Part shown: positions 1 through 8,529 of the stretch, piece by piece
How the letters are laid out: each line of letters opens with the position of its first letter
How positions within the stretch are numbered: the stretch's first letter is position 1
NCBI GenBank assembly: GCA_018679295.1
Contig: JAHHLP010000116.1
Coordinates: forward strand, 1 to 15,505
Origin: Rhodothermia bacterium
Lineage (GTDB): Bacteria; Bacteroidota; Rhodothermia; Rhodothermales; JABDKH01
Direction of reading: 5' to 3'
DNA length: 15,505 bases
Position numbers and translations under genes: made by a program
The notes under the pieces: generated by a model
The model's database searches: none
What the model saw: only the letters and a program-made list of their open reading frames with translations
What the model was told of the DNA's origin: nothing

Positions 1-1
1 G

Positions 2-433
2 GACTATATGGCCCCTCTGGTTGCCGAACTGGGACTCGAGCGGCTGGTCCGATACCACGGCTACAAACCTCACAACCAGTTGACGAGAATGCTCGCTGCG
101 GCTGACGTGCTCTGGCTGACGATTGGCAATCGGCCCGGAGCTGAAGCAATATCGACCGGAAAGCTATACGAATATTTCGGTGCGGGTCGACCCATTCTCG
201 GTCTCGTACCCGAGGGTGTTGCACGGAGTGACCTGTCCAGTTATGCGGCGGCAGAGGTCGTGGATCCCGACGACGTTCCCTCCATCGCGGCTGCGATCGT
301 GCGACTCTACGACCGATGGAAAGCAGATCGCGAACAAGTCCCGGACGCCGACTTCGCGTCGCGTTTTGACCGCCGAGTACTTACTCGACATCTTGCAGAC
401 TTGCTTCAAGATGTCGTCGACGCAGCCGCGTAG
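2..433 (+). CDS. Glycosyltransferase, GT4-like, C-terminal part (5' end outside window)
   Basis: The frame is open from the first bases of the window, so this is the last 143 residues of a longer protein; the ATG at 8 is an internal methionine. The visible part looks like the C-terminal Rossmann half of a GT-B fold glycosyltransferase, which binds the nucleotide-sugar donor. Supporting segments are YHGYKPHNQL (a 'start of the donor domain' pattern), AADVLWL, and KLYEYFGAGRPILGLVPEG, which matches the GT4 pattern K-x-x-E-Y-x-A-x-G-x-P, followed by a VVDPDD turn and a terminal helix. In GT4 enzymes the acidic residue of this motif contacts the donor sugar. The substrate cannot be told from this fragment. 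The stop is 10 nt before the secreted protease, so the two may share a transcript. Family assignment is fairly sure; specificity is unknown. Confidence 0.8.
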   Translation, partial: DYMAPLVAELGLERLVRYHGYKPHNQLTRMLAAADVLWLTIGNRPGAEAISTGKLYEYFGAGRPILGLVPEGVARSDLSSYAAAEVVDPDDVPSIAAAIVRLYDRWKADREQVPDADFASRFDRRVLTRHLADLLQDVVDAAA

Positions 434-436
434 AGG
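432..436 (+). promoter_or_regulatory. Ribosome binding site of the secreted protease
   Basis: AGAGG overlaps the stop codon of the upstream glycosyltransferase and lies 7 nt before the ATG at 444. It decides between that ATG and the in-frame ATG at 486, which has no comparable site. The open frame continues upstream to 123, but that part overlaps the glycosyltransferase. Confidence 0.55.
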
Positions 437-443
437 AAGGCGC

Positions 444-3400
444 ATGTCTGTCGAAAGACTCAAAGGCGGACTCATAGGGCGTATCATGGACGGTACGAAC
501 ACGACTTCGAGCGTTGGGTGCGTACGCAGGGCGCTGATCCTGCTTGCGTTCGCTTGTATCGGTGCCGAAGATGTGGCGCTCGGCCAGGTGGAACTGATAG
601 TTCGGCCCGCTGATGGGTCCGAGCTGCTGACTTATTTCGACGCGCCCGCGAAAGCGACTGATGTACCGGGCAGTGCCGAACTTCTCAATAATGTCTCAAC
701 AGTCGTACCCCTCTTGACAGCGCCGCGGCTGGGGAAGACGGGAGCGTTCGATGCACCTGTCTTCATCGTGACGGTACAAGACAGCGCTGCGTTTCGAGAT
801 CTGATGGCGCTGCTCACGTCCAGGCAAGACGTGTCGTACGTACAACCCAACTACACCTACACGTTGGATGCGAGCGAGAGGGTTCCTGACCCTTTTGCCG
901 ACAGCCTCTCCCATTTCTCGGTTGTCGAGATGGATGGGGCATGGTCGATAACCGACGGCTCGAAAGACGTGGTCGTGGGGCTCATCGATACAGGCATCTA
1001 TTTCGATCACCCGGATCTAGCCGGACAGATCGCGACGAACGCAGGAGAAGACCTGGATGGTAACGGGATTCTTACGGATAGCGACATCAACGGAATTGAT
1101 GATGACGGGAATGGCTACATCGACGATGTCGCCGGCTACGACTTTGTGGATCGTCCGTCAAACGTGGAGGAAGGCGACTTTCGGTCTCCGGATCCTGACG
1201 CCAGCGACGACGGCTCCGGTCACGGAACCAACGTTGCGGGAATTGTGGCGGCCACAAGAGAGAACGGGATCGGCATCGTGGGTGTGGCACCCGGTGTAAC
1301 CGTCATGCCAATCCGGGCATTTGGTCGTGATGGAAGGGGAGACGACGACGATATCGCGAGGGCAATCATTTACGGCACGGAGGCTGGGGCTAGTGTGCTC
1401 AACCTGTCGTTTGGTGATACGCACCTTTCTCCTCTGATGCGCGACGCGATACGATTTGCAGTGAACCGCGGTGTGACTGTCGTAGCATCCGCCGGCAACA
1501 ACGGTGGCGATGATCCGCATTACCCTTCAGATTATCCGGAGGTCATATCGGTAGTCTGGTTGGATCGCGCGGGCGCGGGTGCCGCGAGCCGAGCGACATT
1601 CGGCACTGGCGTCGACATCGGTGCGCCGGGGAGTGCGGTATTTACGACGACAATGCCGACTGCATCGGGGGACACTTCCGACGATCAACTCTACGGGCGA
1701 CGAAGTGGTTCATCGATGGCTGCGCCAATGGTTTCGGCGGCAGCCGCTCTCGTCAAGTCGGTCATGCCTGAACTTTCGCCCGGGTCGGTGCGCTCTGTAC
1801 TCGCAGCCTCAGCAGCAGACATCGGGGAAACAGGTTGGGACCACCGAACAGGAGCAGGCCTGCTGCAGGTAGCAACTGCCGTCAGGCGAGCGCTGCCGGC
1901 ACGAGTCGAAATCACTCGACCCGGTAACGATGAGGGCACATCGGAGGAAATCGTGCGCGTGGTGGGATCCGTGCTCGATCCATCTTTTGAGAGCTACGAG
2001 GTATCCGTGGCATCGGGCGGCACTGACGGTCCTCCGCAGGACTGGACCGTTATCTCCGGCCCAGTTACGGATCAGGTCCTGGAAGGCACGCTCGGCGAAT
2101 GGAATACAGGCAGTTTCGCCGACGGACCATACGTTCTGCGACTGCGCGCGATGCTGCGCACGGGTAAATCTATCGAGGATCGAAGGCGGGTCTTTCTTGA
2201 CAGGACCCAGCCACAGGTGACGATTCACCTGCTCGACGATGGCCTTGTTGGCGGCATGCACGCTGTCGTTGCAGATGTAGAATCTGACGATCTCGGCAAA
2301 GTTGAACTCGACATAACACTCAACGGAAGAAAGGAGACTGTTGTCTCCGATCGAATCTCGCGCCGCCATGGCCTGGTTTTCGTGGATTCCGGCTTGGCCG
2401 GTGGGGTGGCTCAAGTCGAAGTGAGAGTTGTCAATGCGACTGGCCTTTCGACGACGGCCCAACAAACCGTCTTCCTACCCCGCAACTCTCAGAACTCGGG
2501 AGCAGTGAGCCTTTCCGCTACGCAGGTGCCGCACGGATTCTTGCTCGACACCACGACGGACTTCGACAACGATGGCCTCCCTGAGATCGTATTGAACATC
2601 TACAAGGATGGCTGGCTAGGGGACACGCTTGCCGTCTACGAGTGGAACGGAGATCTCCGCAGGGCCGCTTCGCTTATCGTCGCCACGTTTCCCAGAGGAC
2701 AGGGAGACTCAGACGGAGATGGCCTGATTGAACTGCTGACACAAGTGGGCCCATCAACCGTGATCCTGGAACAGGAACAGCCCAACGGGTATCCTTCTCG
2801 TGTCTCGTTCGTCGATACGACGGGGTTCTCGGATTCGGATCAGGCGTTGTGGGGTGCTCGGATTTTTGATCTTGATGCAGATGGCGTTCCGGAACTGATT
2901 GGGCATAACAGCCGGGAGTGGATAGTCCGCGCGTTCGACGGATCGGACTACGTCGAGCGTGCCCGGCTTGAGAATCCCACCTCTGTGCTCGCGTCCGAGA
3001 TCGGGGAGAACTCCTTTGAGCAACCCCAGCCACTAGTGGGTGACCTCGATAGAGACGGGCTTCCGGATATGCTCGCGGGCGATAGCGACGGTGACTGGAT
3101 TCTATTTGAGTCAAGCGACAACGATCAGTACGCAGCTGTGTGGACCTATGAGACTGACCGCTACAACGCCGGTTCAAGGCTTATCTCTGGTGATTTCGAT
3201 GGAGATGGAGCAAACGAAGTTGTTACGTACACTCACAATTGGCTGACGACAACGTCGGCAGGCACGAACGAGCCCGACATAGGCCTTTACTACCTATTTG
3301 ATGTAGTAGACGATAACTCGCTGGCGCTCCGCGATAGTATCGCGATTCCGGGCGAGATCTCTGCTCATGGAACCATTGCAGCCGCGGATATCGATGGTGA

Positions 3401-4742
3401 TGGACAGGATGAGCTTGTAATCGTGAACCCTCCTGACCTCTACTTGCTGCGAGTTGATAGCGATGCCTGGTCGATCATGTACCATACTACGAGAGGTTTG
3501 GACCCCGGCTTCGATGGGACGAGATCAATAAAGGCGGTGACAGGAGATTTGGATCTCGACGGTAGCGACGAAGTCGTGATCGGTAGTGCCGATGGACGCC
3601 TCTACGTGGTTTCCGCCCCGGTGGCCGTTCCCGATGTACCGGCACCCAACTGGGTTTCGCTCTATGCCCTGGACAGCGAGGCCGCCCGACTGGAATGGGC
3701 CGCGGCAGGCATGGACTCGACGTGGATCTATCGCGCGGAAAATAGTGGGGAACTCGACCCGGTTGGAGCCTCGGCGTCGAGCATCTTCATCGACTCGGTA
3801 TCGACGACCAGCGAATACGCCCTTCGCGGATGGAGAGCCGGCGTCGCTAGCCCTTTGTCGCGTCTAAGGACGGTTCGTCCGCACCCACGTGCGATAGTGG
3901 AGCACATCACCTACCCGGCTCCGGGGCAGGTCGAGATTGAATTTACAGAGCGCATGCCAGTCAATCTCAAAACAACGTCTTTCACTCTGAGCTCGGGAGC
4001 AACGGTATCCGGGTTACTGCTGACCAGGAACGACCGGGCTGTTCTACTATCGCTACGGGGAGTGTCCGGCCCCGACACGCTGAGATTGGCAAACGTCACA
4101 GACGCTGAGGGAACTCCGGTAGGCCAAGAGTCTGTGCCTGTCGTTTTTCCAGGTATGGCGCCTTCCGACCTCATAGTTCGTTCGTGGCAGGTCCTGTCGC
4201 GATCCGAAGTGCTGCTGACTTTCTCCGAGAATCTCGTTGGAAATGAGGCGGTTGACGTGGCGAACTACGGCATTGAGCCCACAGGCAGGATTCGCCACGC
4301 TGATTGGAGTCCGGACCGGCCCGATGAAGTGCTGCTGGGAATCGAAGGCACTGCTATCGGCGCTACCGGACTGGAGACGGTTCTGACGGTGGAGCGTATG
4401 AGTGCCTCGAGCGGGAATAGGTTGTCGGCTGAGGGTGCCGTTATTCGGCTCTCGAATGCCGCCTCCAATTTGGACGGCGTCTTCGTCTTTCCAAACCCGT
4501 TGGTTCGATCGTCGCACTCGGAAGGACTCATGATTGCGGGACTTCCCACGGAGGCCCGAGTGCAGATCTTCTCGTCGTCGGGACAGCGTTTGCGCGACCT
4601 CCAGGTCGATGGCGGTTTGGGTGGCGTGCGGTGGAGCCTTACCGACGAATCGGGTACACGAGTACCATCCGGAGTGTATCTGATACGGATAACGGCCAAG
4701 GGAATGGGGGCCACCTTGAAAAAGGCGGCAATAATAGACTAA
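444..4742 (+). CDS. Secreted subtilisin-like serine protease (S8) with seven FG-GAP/VCBS repeats, Ig-like modules and type IX sorting domain
   Basis: This is a 1432-residue exported protease. The N-terminus has a basic and hydrophobic signal segment (about 26-48, RRALILLAFACIG, cleavage near ALGQ). A propeptide-like region follows (about 49-145), then a peptidase S8 domain (about 160-480). Its catalytic residues are Asp182 (LIDTGIYFDHPDL), His260 (GSGHGTNVAGI) and Ser424 (SGSSMAAPMV), with oxyanion Asn352 (ASAGNN). An acidic D/N/G-rich insert at 201-228 between Asp and His probably binds calcium. Residues 706-1040 hold seven DxDxDG loops. Residues about 1148-1225 and 1240-1330 resemble SbsA/Big_5 Ig-like modules (VEIEFTERM, VLLTFSENL). 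The last 88 residues (VFPNPL, VQIFSSSGQRL, GVYLIRI) match the Por/type IX C-terminal sorting domain, also similar to a FlgD Ig-like fold. Established: such tails direct proteins through the type IX system and are then removed. Substrate unknown. An alternative start is ATG 486. Confidence 0.9.
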   Translation: MSVERLKGGLIGRIMDGTNTTSSVGCVRRALILLAFACIGAEDVALGQVELIVRPADGSELLTYFDAPAKATDVPGSAELLNNVSTVVPLLTAPRLGKTGAFDAPVFIVTVQDSAAFRDLMALLTSRQDVSYVQPNYTYTLDASERVPDPFADSLSHFSVVEMDGAWSITDGSKDVVVGLIDTGIYFDHPDLAGQIATNAGEDLDGNGILTDSDINGIDDDGNGYIDDVAGYDFVDRPSNVEEGDFRSPDPDASDDGSGHGTNVAGIVAATRENGIGIVGVAPGVTVMPIRAFGRDGRGDDDDIARAIIYGTEAGASVLNLSFGDTHLSPLMRDAIRFAVNRGVTVVASAGNNGGDDPHYPSDYPEVISVVWLDRAGAGAASRATFGTGVDIGAPGSAVFTTTMPTASGDTSDDQLYGRRSGSSMAAPMVSAAAALVKSVMPELSPGSVRSVLAASAADIGETGWDHRTGAGLLQVATAVRRALPARVEITRPGNDEGTSEEIVRVVGSVLDPSFESYEVSVASGGTDGPPQDWTVISGPVTDQVLEGTLGEWNTGSFADGPYVLRLRAMLRTGKSIEDRRRVFLDRTQPQVTIHLLDDGLVGGMHAVVADVESDDLGKVELDITLNGRKETVVSDRISRRHGLVFVDSGLAGGVAQVEVRVVNATGLSTTAQQTVFLPRNSQNSGAVSLSATQVPHGFLLDTTTDFDNDGLPEIVLNIYKDGWLGDTLAVYEWNGDLRRAASLIVATFPRGQGDSDGDGLIELLTQVGPSTVILEQEQPNGYPSRVSFVDTTGFSDSDQALWGARIFDLDADGVPELIGHNSREWIVRAFDGSDYVERARLENPTSVLASEIGENSFEQPQPLVGDLDRDGLPDMLAGDSDGDWILFESSDNDQYAAVWTYETDRYNAGSRLISGDFDGDGANEVVTYTHNWLTTTSAGTNEPDIGLYYLFDVVDDNSLALRDSIAIPGEISAHGTIAAADIDGDGQDELVIVNPPDLYLLRVDSDAWSIMYHTTRGLDPGFDGTRSIKAVTGDLDLDGSDEVVIGSADGRLYVVSAPVAVPDVPAPNWVSLYALDSEAARLEWAAAGMDSTWIYRAENSGELDPVGASASSIFIDSVSTTSEYALRGWRAGVASPLSRLRTVRPHPRAIVEHITYPAPGQVEIEFTERMPVNLKTTSFTLSSGATVSGLLLTRNDRAVLLSLRGVSGPDTLRLANVTDAEGTPVGQESVPVVFPGMAPSDLIVRSWQVLSRSEVLLTFSENLVGNEAVDVANYGIEPTGRIRHADWSPDRPDEVLLGIEGTAIGATGLETVLTVERMSASSGNRLSAEGAVIRLSNAASNLDGVFVFPNPLVRSSHSEGLMIAGLPTEARVQIFSSSGQRLRDLQVDGGLGGVRWSLTDESGTRVPSGVYLIRITAKGMGATLKKAAIID
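2559..3563 (+). repeat. Seven FG-GAP/VCBS calcium-loop repeats inside the protease
   Basis: The translated repeats centre on DFDNDG (706), DSDGDG (755), DLDADG (809), DLDRDG (867), DFDGDG (917), DIDGDG (982) and DLDLDG (1035), counted from the ATG at 444. All seven fit DxDxDG, and most are followed by a hydrophobic strand such as PEIVL, PELIG, NEVVT, DELVI or DEVVI. Spacing is 49 to 65 residues, the size of one propeller blade. The repeats are diverged at DNA level, so this is a protein repeat and not a recent tandem duplication. A seven-bladed integrin-alpha-like propeller is inferred from the count. Confidence 0.8.
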
Positions 4743-4849
4743 CTTCGCGGGGCGCCGCAGCTTGTTGGCAGAGCCTTTCCTCACGTAGAACAAGTTCGAA
4801 CAATCCTGTTATCCCGGAAAAGAATCTTCACCTCACCCATCACGAAGCT

Positions 4850-5290
4850 GTGAAAACGGATCCTGGTTTGCAGCGACTGCAACTCGAGATGTCGAGCAAT
4901 CACAGCAATATCGAGGAGGCAGTCAATCGTGCTGAGAGCTTCTTCACCGAGTGGCTCGATGACGAGGATCTCGTGTATAACCTCGTGCTTCTGACGTCGG
5001 AGGCCGTTACGAACGGGATGGAGCACGGGAATCAGTTTGACGAATCCAAGAGAGTCTTCATCGAGTTCGTCGTTTGTGATTCCAGGATCGAAATCTCGGT
5101 GGAGGATCAGGGACCTGGATTCACTCGCGAACAGGTTCCGGATCCACTGAGTGATGCGAAGCTGTTTGCAGACGGTGGCCGCGGTCTCTTCCTTCTTGAA
5201 TCAATCGCCGACGAAGTGAATTACGAGAACGAAGGGCGCAAGACGCGCGTCATCTTCCATCGCAACAGTGCGCACTCATCGTCGGACTGA
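4850..5290 (+). CDS. Anti-sigma factor-type serine kinase / ATP-binding protein (RsbW family)
   Basis: A 146-residue protein built only of a GHKL ATPase domain, as in RsbW and SpoIIAB. The N box is SEAVTNGMEHGN (about 50-61, with the metal-coordinating Glu and Asn), the G1 box is VEDQGPGF (84-91) and the G2 box is GGRGLFLL (109-116). Family members phosphorylate an anti-anti-sigma (STAS) protein and hold a sigma factor inactive; neither partner lies in this window. The open frame runs back into the protease gene. I chose the GTG at 4850 because it keeps the first beta strand (LQRLQLEM) and the usual family length; the ATG at 4889 would cut that strand. The upstream site is weak (GAAG). Its 3' end overlaps the next gene by 23 bp, suggesting coupled translation. 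The family is clear; the start is moderately sure. Confidence 0.85.
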   Translation: MKTDPGLQRLQLEMSSNHSNIEEAVNRAESFFTEWLDDEDLVYNLVLLTSEAVTNGMEHGNQFDESKRVFIEFVVCDSRIEISVEDQGPGFTREQVPDPLSDAKLFADGGRGLFLLESIADEVNYENEGRKTRVIFHRNSAHSSSD

Positions 5291-7139
5291 CGGCACCTCC
5301 TCCCGGACGACGCGGGATATCTCGCTCGTCTTCCTGCACGTTCTTCTCCTTCTGGCGGCACCTTTTCTGGCAGAGAGAACCAGCAATCTCGCTGGTTTTG
5401 TCGGGGTGATGATCGGGGGCTGTGCGCTTCTTACTGTGATTGCACGTTACGCGACTCTGTCGTGGCGGACGGTGATCATTGTGGCCGTCGTCCTTCGTGC
5501 GGGCGCGTTCTGGCTTCCACCAGGCCTTTCCGATGACGCGTTTCGATACGCATGGGACGGTCAGCTCCAGACAGAAGGACATAACCCGTACCTCATTCTG
5601 CCTCACGACGACGCTGTTGCGCCGCTGCGCGACGAGCAAGTATTCGAAAGGTTGAACTCTGCTGACTTCTACTCGGTGTATCCTCCGTTGTCGCAGGCTA
5701 CTTTTGCAGTCGCGTCGTACGTTACTAACGGCAAATGGCCCGCAACATATTACGCGATAAAGCTCATGCTACTTCTCGGTGAGCTTGCGGCGCTTTGGGT
5801 ACTTGTCACACTGGTTCAGCCAGGCCGGGCCATTCTGTATGCGTGGAATCCCGTCGTCATCCTCGAGATCGCCGGCCAGGGACATACCGAAGGTCTTGCC
5901 GTCGGGCTCCTCGCGATTGGCGTATTGGCTGCTCGGCGGGGAAAGGGAGGAGTGGCGGGCGCCGCCATCGCCGGGGCAGGAATGGTAAAGCTCTATCCGT
6001 TTGTCTTTCTGCCGGCGGTAGGGTGGCGCCTCGGGTGGAAAGCGATCGCTGGAGCCGCCGCAATCACAGTCGCTCTGGTGTTGCCCTATGCCTCCGCCGA
6101 GGCAATCCGTAACGTCGCAGCGTCGCTGGACCTCTACGTCCGCTACTTTGAGTTCAACGCCGGCCCCTACTTCTTCGTCAAGGAAGTCATGCGCTTCGCG
6201 ACGGGCGATGACTGGAGTAAAGTCATCGGCCCGCTCTTTCGGTGGCTGTTTTTGGCGGCACTTCCCCTGATTTACATCGCCGACTGGAGGCTACGCTGGA
6301 GTCTGGAGAAGTCGATGGTCGTCGTTATGGCAGCCTTCTTTGTTTTCTCAACAACGATCCACCCATGGTACCTAATCCCGATGCTGTTTCTGATGGTATT
6401 CGAGGCGAAGTTTCGTTGGCACTGGTACTGGCTGGCAGGTATCAGTGTCGGTACCTACGTGATCTACATCGATGGCCCCTACTGGTCGTTTGTCATTGCG
6501 GGATGGGGCGTTTGGACAGTCCTGGGCGTTTCCTACTACTTCGATGATGCGCTACAGTGGCTTCAACGATCGCGTGGCCGACGAAAATGGCGGATGATCC
6601 GGGATTGGGTGGACGGCGGCGCCGGCGTTCGTGTGCTGGATCTCGGGTCTGGAGAGGGATATGTCGGGCTTGCTGCCGCGACCGAAGGATCGCTCCAGGT
6701 TCAATTGGCCGACGTGGTCGACATGAATCGTGCGGACTTGCCGTGGACCCGTCTCCACGACGATCGACTGCCCTTCGAGAACGACTCATTCGATTATGTA
6801 ATCCTCTATTTCGTACTCCATCATTCGCGCAACCCCGAGGCGGTACTTGCCGAGGCAGCGCGCATCGCCGGCAAGCGCGTAATTGTAGTGGAATCACTGT
6901 ACGACAATAAGTTGCAGGGATCAATTCTTAAAATACTTGATAAGCTGGCCAATCGTCTGCGTTCGAAAGGGGAGATGGCGGAGCAGGAAGAGTACCTGGA
7001 CTTCCGACGCTTTGAAGCTTGGCAGGAAGCGTTCAACGGTGCGGGCCTCCGCATAGACGAATCGCGCCGCAGAGGCCGATGGATCCACCCGCAGGGGTAT
7101 TTCCTGCTTGAGATCGATACAGCGCACATATACCAATAA
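5268..7139 (+). CDS. GT-C mannosyltransferase-like membrane protein fused to a class I SAM methyltransferase
   Basis: A 623-residue two-domain protein read from a GTG inside the anti-sigma gene. Residues about 18-430 form a polytopic membrane domain with many hydrophobic segments. They carry the acidic loop motif SDDAFRYAWDGQ (88-99) after the first segments, YAWNPVVILE (191-200), KLYPFVFLPA (241-250) and HPWYLIP (365-371). This pattern is typical of GT-C polyprenyl-phosphate-sugar dependent mannosyltransferases (GT87-like). Residues about 440-623 form a soluble Rossmann methyltransferase: motif I VLDLGSGEGYVG (456-467), an acidic stretch (ADVVDMNRAD), LPFENDSFDYVILYFVLHH (501-519, motif IV region) and a C-terminal YFLLEI strand. 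The frame is unbroken across the join near residue 435-445, so the fusion is not an artefact of a missed stop. Probable role: adding and methylating a sugar or lipid-linked glycan at the inner membrane; substrate and acceptor are unknown. Confidence 0.85.
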   Translation: MRTHRRTDGTSSRTTRDISLVFLHVLLLLAAPFLAERTSNLAGFVGVMIGGCALLTVIARYATLSWRTVIIVAVVLRAGAFWLPPGLSDDAFRYAWDGQLQTEGHNPYLILPHDDAVAPLRDEQVFERLNSADFYSVYPPLSQATFAVASYVTNGKWPATYYAIKLMLLLGELAALWVLVTLVQPGRAILYAWNPVVILEIAGQGHTEGLAVGLLAIGVLAARRGKGGVAGAAIAGAGMVKLYPFVFLPAVGWRLGWKAIAGAAAITVALVLPYASAEAIRNVAASLDLYVRYFEFNAGPYFFVKEVMRFATGDDWSKVIGPLFRWLFLAALPLIYIADWRLRWSLEKSMVVVMAAFFVFSTTIHPWYLIPMLFLMVFEAKFRWHWYWLAGISVGTYVIYIDGPYWSFVIAGWGVWTVLGVSYYFDDALQWLQRSRGRRKWRMIRDWVDGGAGVRVLDLGSGEGYVGLAAATEGSLQVQLADVVDMNRADLPWTRLHDDRLPFENDSFDYVILYFVLHHSRNPEAVLAEAARIAGKRVIVVESLYDNKLQGSILKILDKLANRLRSKGEMAEQEEYLDFRRFEAWQEAFNGAGLRIDESRRRGRWIHPQGYFLLEIDTAHIYQ

Positions 7140-7227
7140 GAGGCACCCATATGTGTGGAACATCATGCGAGAAAGGATTTTGTAGTGGTCCACCAGATCC
7201 AACGCAGTTGCAGACCGGCGTACGTCC

Positions 7228-8463
7228 ATGAAAACTTTTCAGCGGTTCGTGGCCCTGCGATACATTCGCGATCGCGGCGCTCGTCGGGAAGGGCGTGCGT
7301 TCGTCAGATTTGTCACTCTTGTAGGGATCGGCGGCGTTGCAGTCGGAGTGGCCGCGCTGATCCTGGCGCTCTCGATAGTGCACGGCTTCAGCAGTCAAAT
7401 CGAGGCCAAGATTCTGGGTTTCGGTGCCGACATACAGGTTGAGAGCCAGGTTGACCGTCCGATTACAGGCGCATCCGGAGTCCGCAACGCAATACTGGAA
7501 GTCGAAGAGGTCGCGCAGGTCCGTCCCGTCCTGCAGGAATTCGTTCTGTTCAGGCGGTCCGGCCAGGAGATCGATGGAGTCCTCTTGAACGGTGTTGGAG
7601 AAGTGCCCGGGTTTATCGCATCCGCTGTTGTGGAGGGTCGTGCCGGCCTTTCGACGAACGACGGACAGAACGCGGTCGTTATCGGAAGAACGTTGGCCCA
7701 GAAAACCGGGATTAGTGTCGGCGACAAAGTTGTACTTATATCTTTTAGAGGGGAGGATGAAGCCTCTCCGTCCACACGCCCGAGGTTTAAGCAGTTTCGC
7801 GTTGGCGGAATCTACCAGACGTCTCTGGCAAACTTCGATGAGACGTTCGTCTACGCGAAGATCGAAGTTGCCCGATCGCTGTTATCGTATTCCGAAGATG
7901 AAGTGTCTCGATTCGACGTTGACTTGGTCGACGAAGCGAGCGCCGAGTCGGTCGTCCTGGAACTCGGCACCAGGCTTGCCTTCCCTGTGATGAGCAGGAC
8001 TATTCGCGAGGTGTATCGAAGTCTCTTCGCGTGGGTAAATCTGCAGGAAAGCATCATACCGGTCGTGATAGGCTTTATCGTTCTCGTCGCGATATTCAAT
8101 ATGGGCGGCATACTGCTGATGCTGGTCATCGAGAAATCAAAATCCCTCGGCATTCTCACGAGTTTGGGAGCGAGTCGAAAGGACGTGCGTGACCTCGTGA
8201 TCGTTCTTGGGCTTGCCATCGGGGTTATCGGGGTGGTTGTCGGTGAACTTCTTGCGCTCGGCCTTGCGCTGATTCAACAACGCTTTCAGGTTATCCCGCT
8301 ACCGCCAGACGCCTACTATATGACCACCGCCCCGATCGAACTGAATCCCGTCGATTTCGTCGTGATAGGATTCGCCACCGTCTTGCTGTGCGTGACGTTT
8401 GCTTACATTCCGGCTCGGGTTGCGGCGTCTATGGACCCAATACGAGTCATTCGTTTCCGATGA
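7228..8463 (+). CDS. LolC/LolE-type ABC transporter permease (lipoprotein release)
   Basis: A 411-residue membrane protein with the layout of LolC/LolE: one N-terminal membrane segment (about 28-52), a large periplasmic domain of the MacB-core type (about 53-270), then three membrane segments (about 274-300, 322-350, 375-398). Family hallmarks are the N-terminal FVALRYIRDR, FVTLVGIGGVAVGVAALIL, the LQESIIPVVI entry to the second segment, and the cytoplasmic coupling segment IEKSKSLGILTSLGAS (301-316). LolCDE lifts lipoproteins from the inner membrane in diderm bacteria, so this fits an organism with an outer membrane. The ATPase partner LolD is not in the window. The ATG at 7228 begins the conserved N-terminus; no clear ribosome binding site is seen. 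In many Bacteroidota a single permease serves as a homodimer, which may apply here (inference). Confidence 0.88.
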   Translation: MKTFQRFVALRYIRDRGARREGRAFVRFVTLVGIGGVAVGVAALILALSIVHGFSSQIEAKILGFGADIQVESQVDRPITGASGVRNAILEVEEVAQVRPVLQEFVLFRRSGQEIDGVLLNGVGEVPGFIASAVVEGRAGLSTNDGQNAVVIGRTLAQKTGISVGDKVVLISFRGEDEASPSTRPRFKQFRVGGIYQTSLANFDETFVYAKIEVARSLLSYSEDEVSRFDVDLVDEASAESVVLELGTRLAFPVMSRTIREVYRSLFAWVNLQESIIPVVIGFIVLVAIFNMGGILLMLVIEKSKSLGILTSLGASRKDVRDLVIVLGLAIGVIGVVVGELLALGLALIQQRFQVIPLPPDAYYMTTAPIELNPVDFVVIGFATVLLCVTFAYIPARVAASMDPIRVIRFR

Positions 8464-8529
8464 TGACGCAGTGTAGTTGGTCGCAACCCCATCCGGTGCA
8501 CAAACGCTCCTGATTTCTTCGTCTTTTAG

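Noticed and set aside
123..443. Upstream extension of the protease open frame
   Set aside because: It overlaps the glycosyltransferase coding sequence in another frame and lacks family similarity. The signal peptide and a ribosome binding site point to the ATG at 444.
1809..2465. 218-residue open frame on the minus strand
   Set aside because: It lies wholly inside the protease gene and shows no domain or start signal.
4747..4758. GCGG-GGCG-CCGC hairpin just after the protease stop
   Set aside because: The stem is only 4 bp and no T run follows, so a terminator call is not justified.
4762..4791. TTGTTG and TAGAAC as a promoter for the anti-sigma gene
   Set aside because: Matches to -35 and -10 consensus are poor (3 and 4 of 6) with 18-nt spacing, which is expected by chance.
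4053..4793. 246-residue open frame on the minus strand
   Set aside because: It is antisense to the Ig-like modules and sorting domain of the protease, with no recognisable motif.
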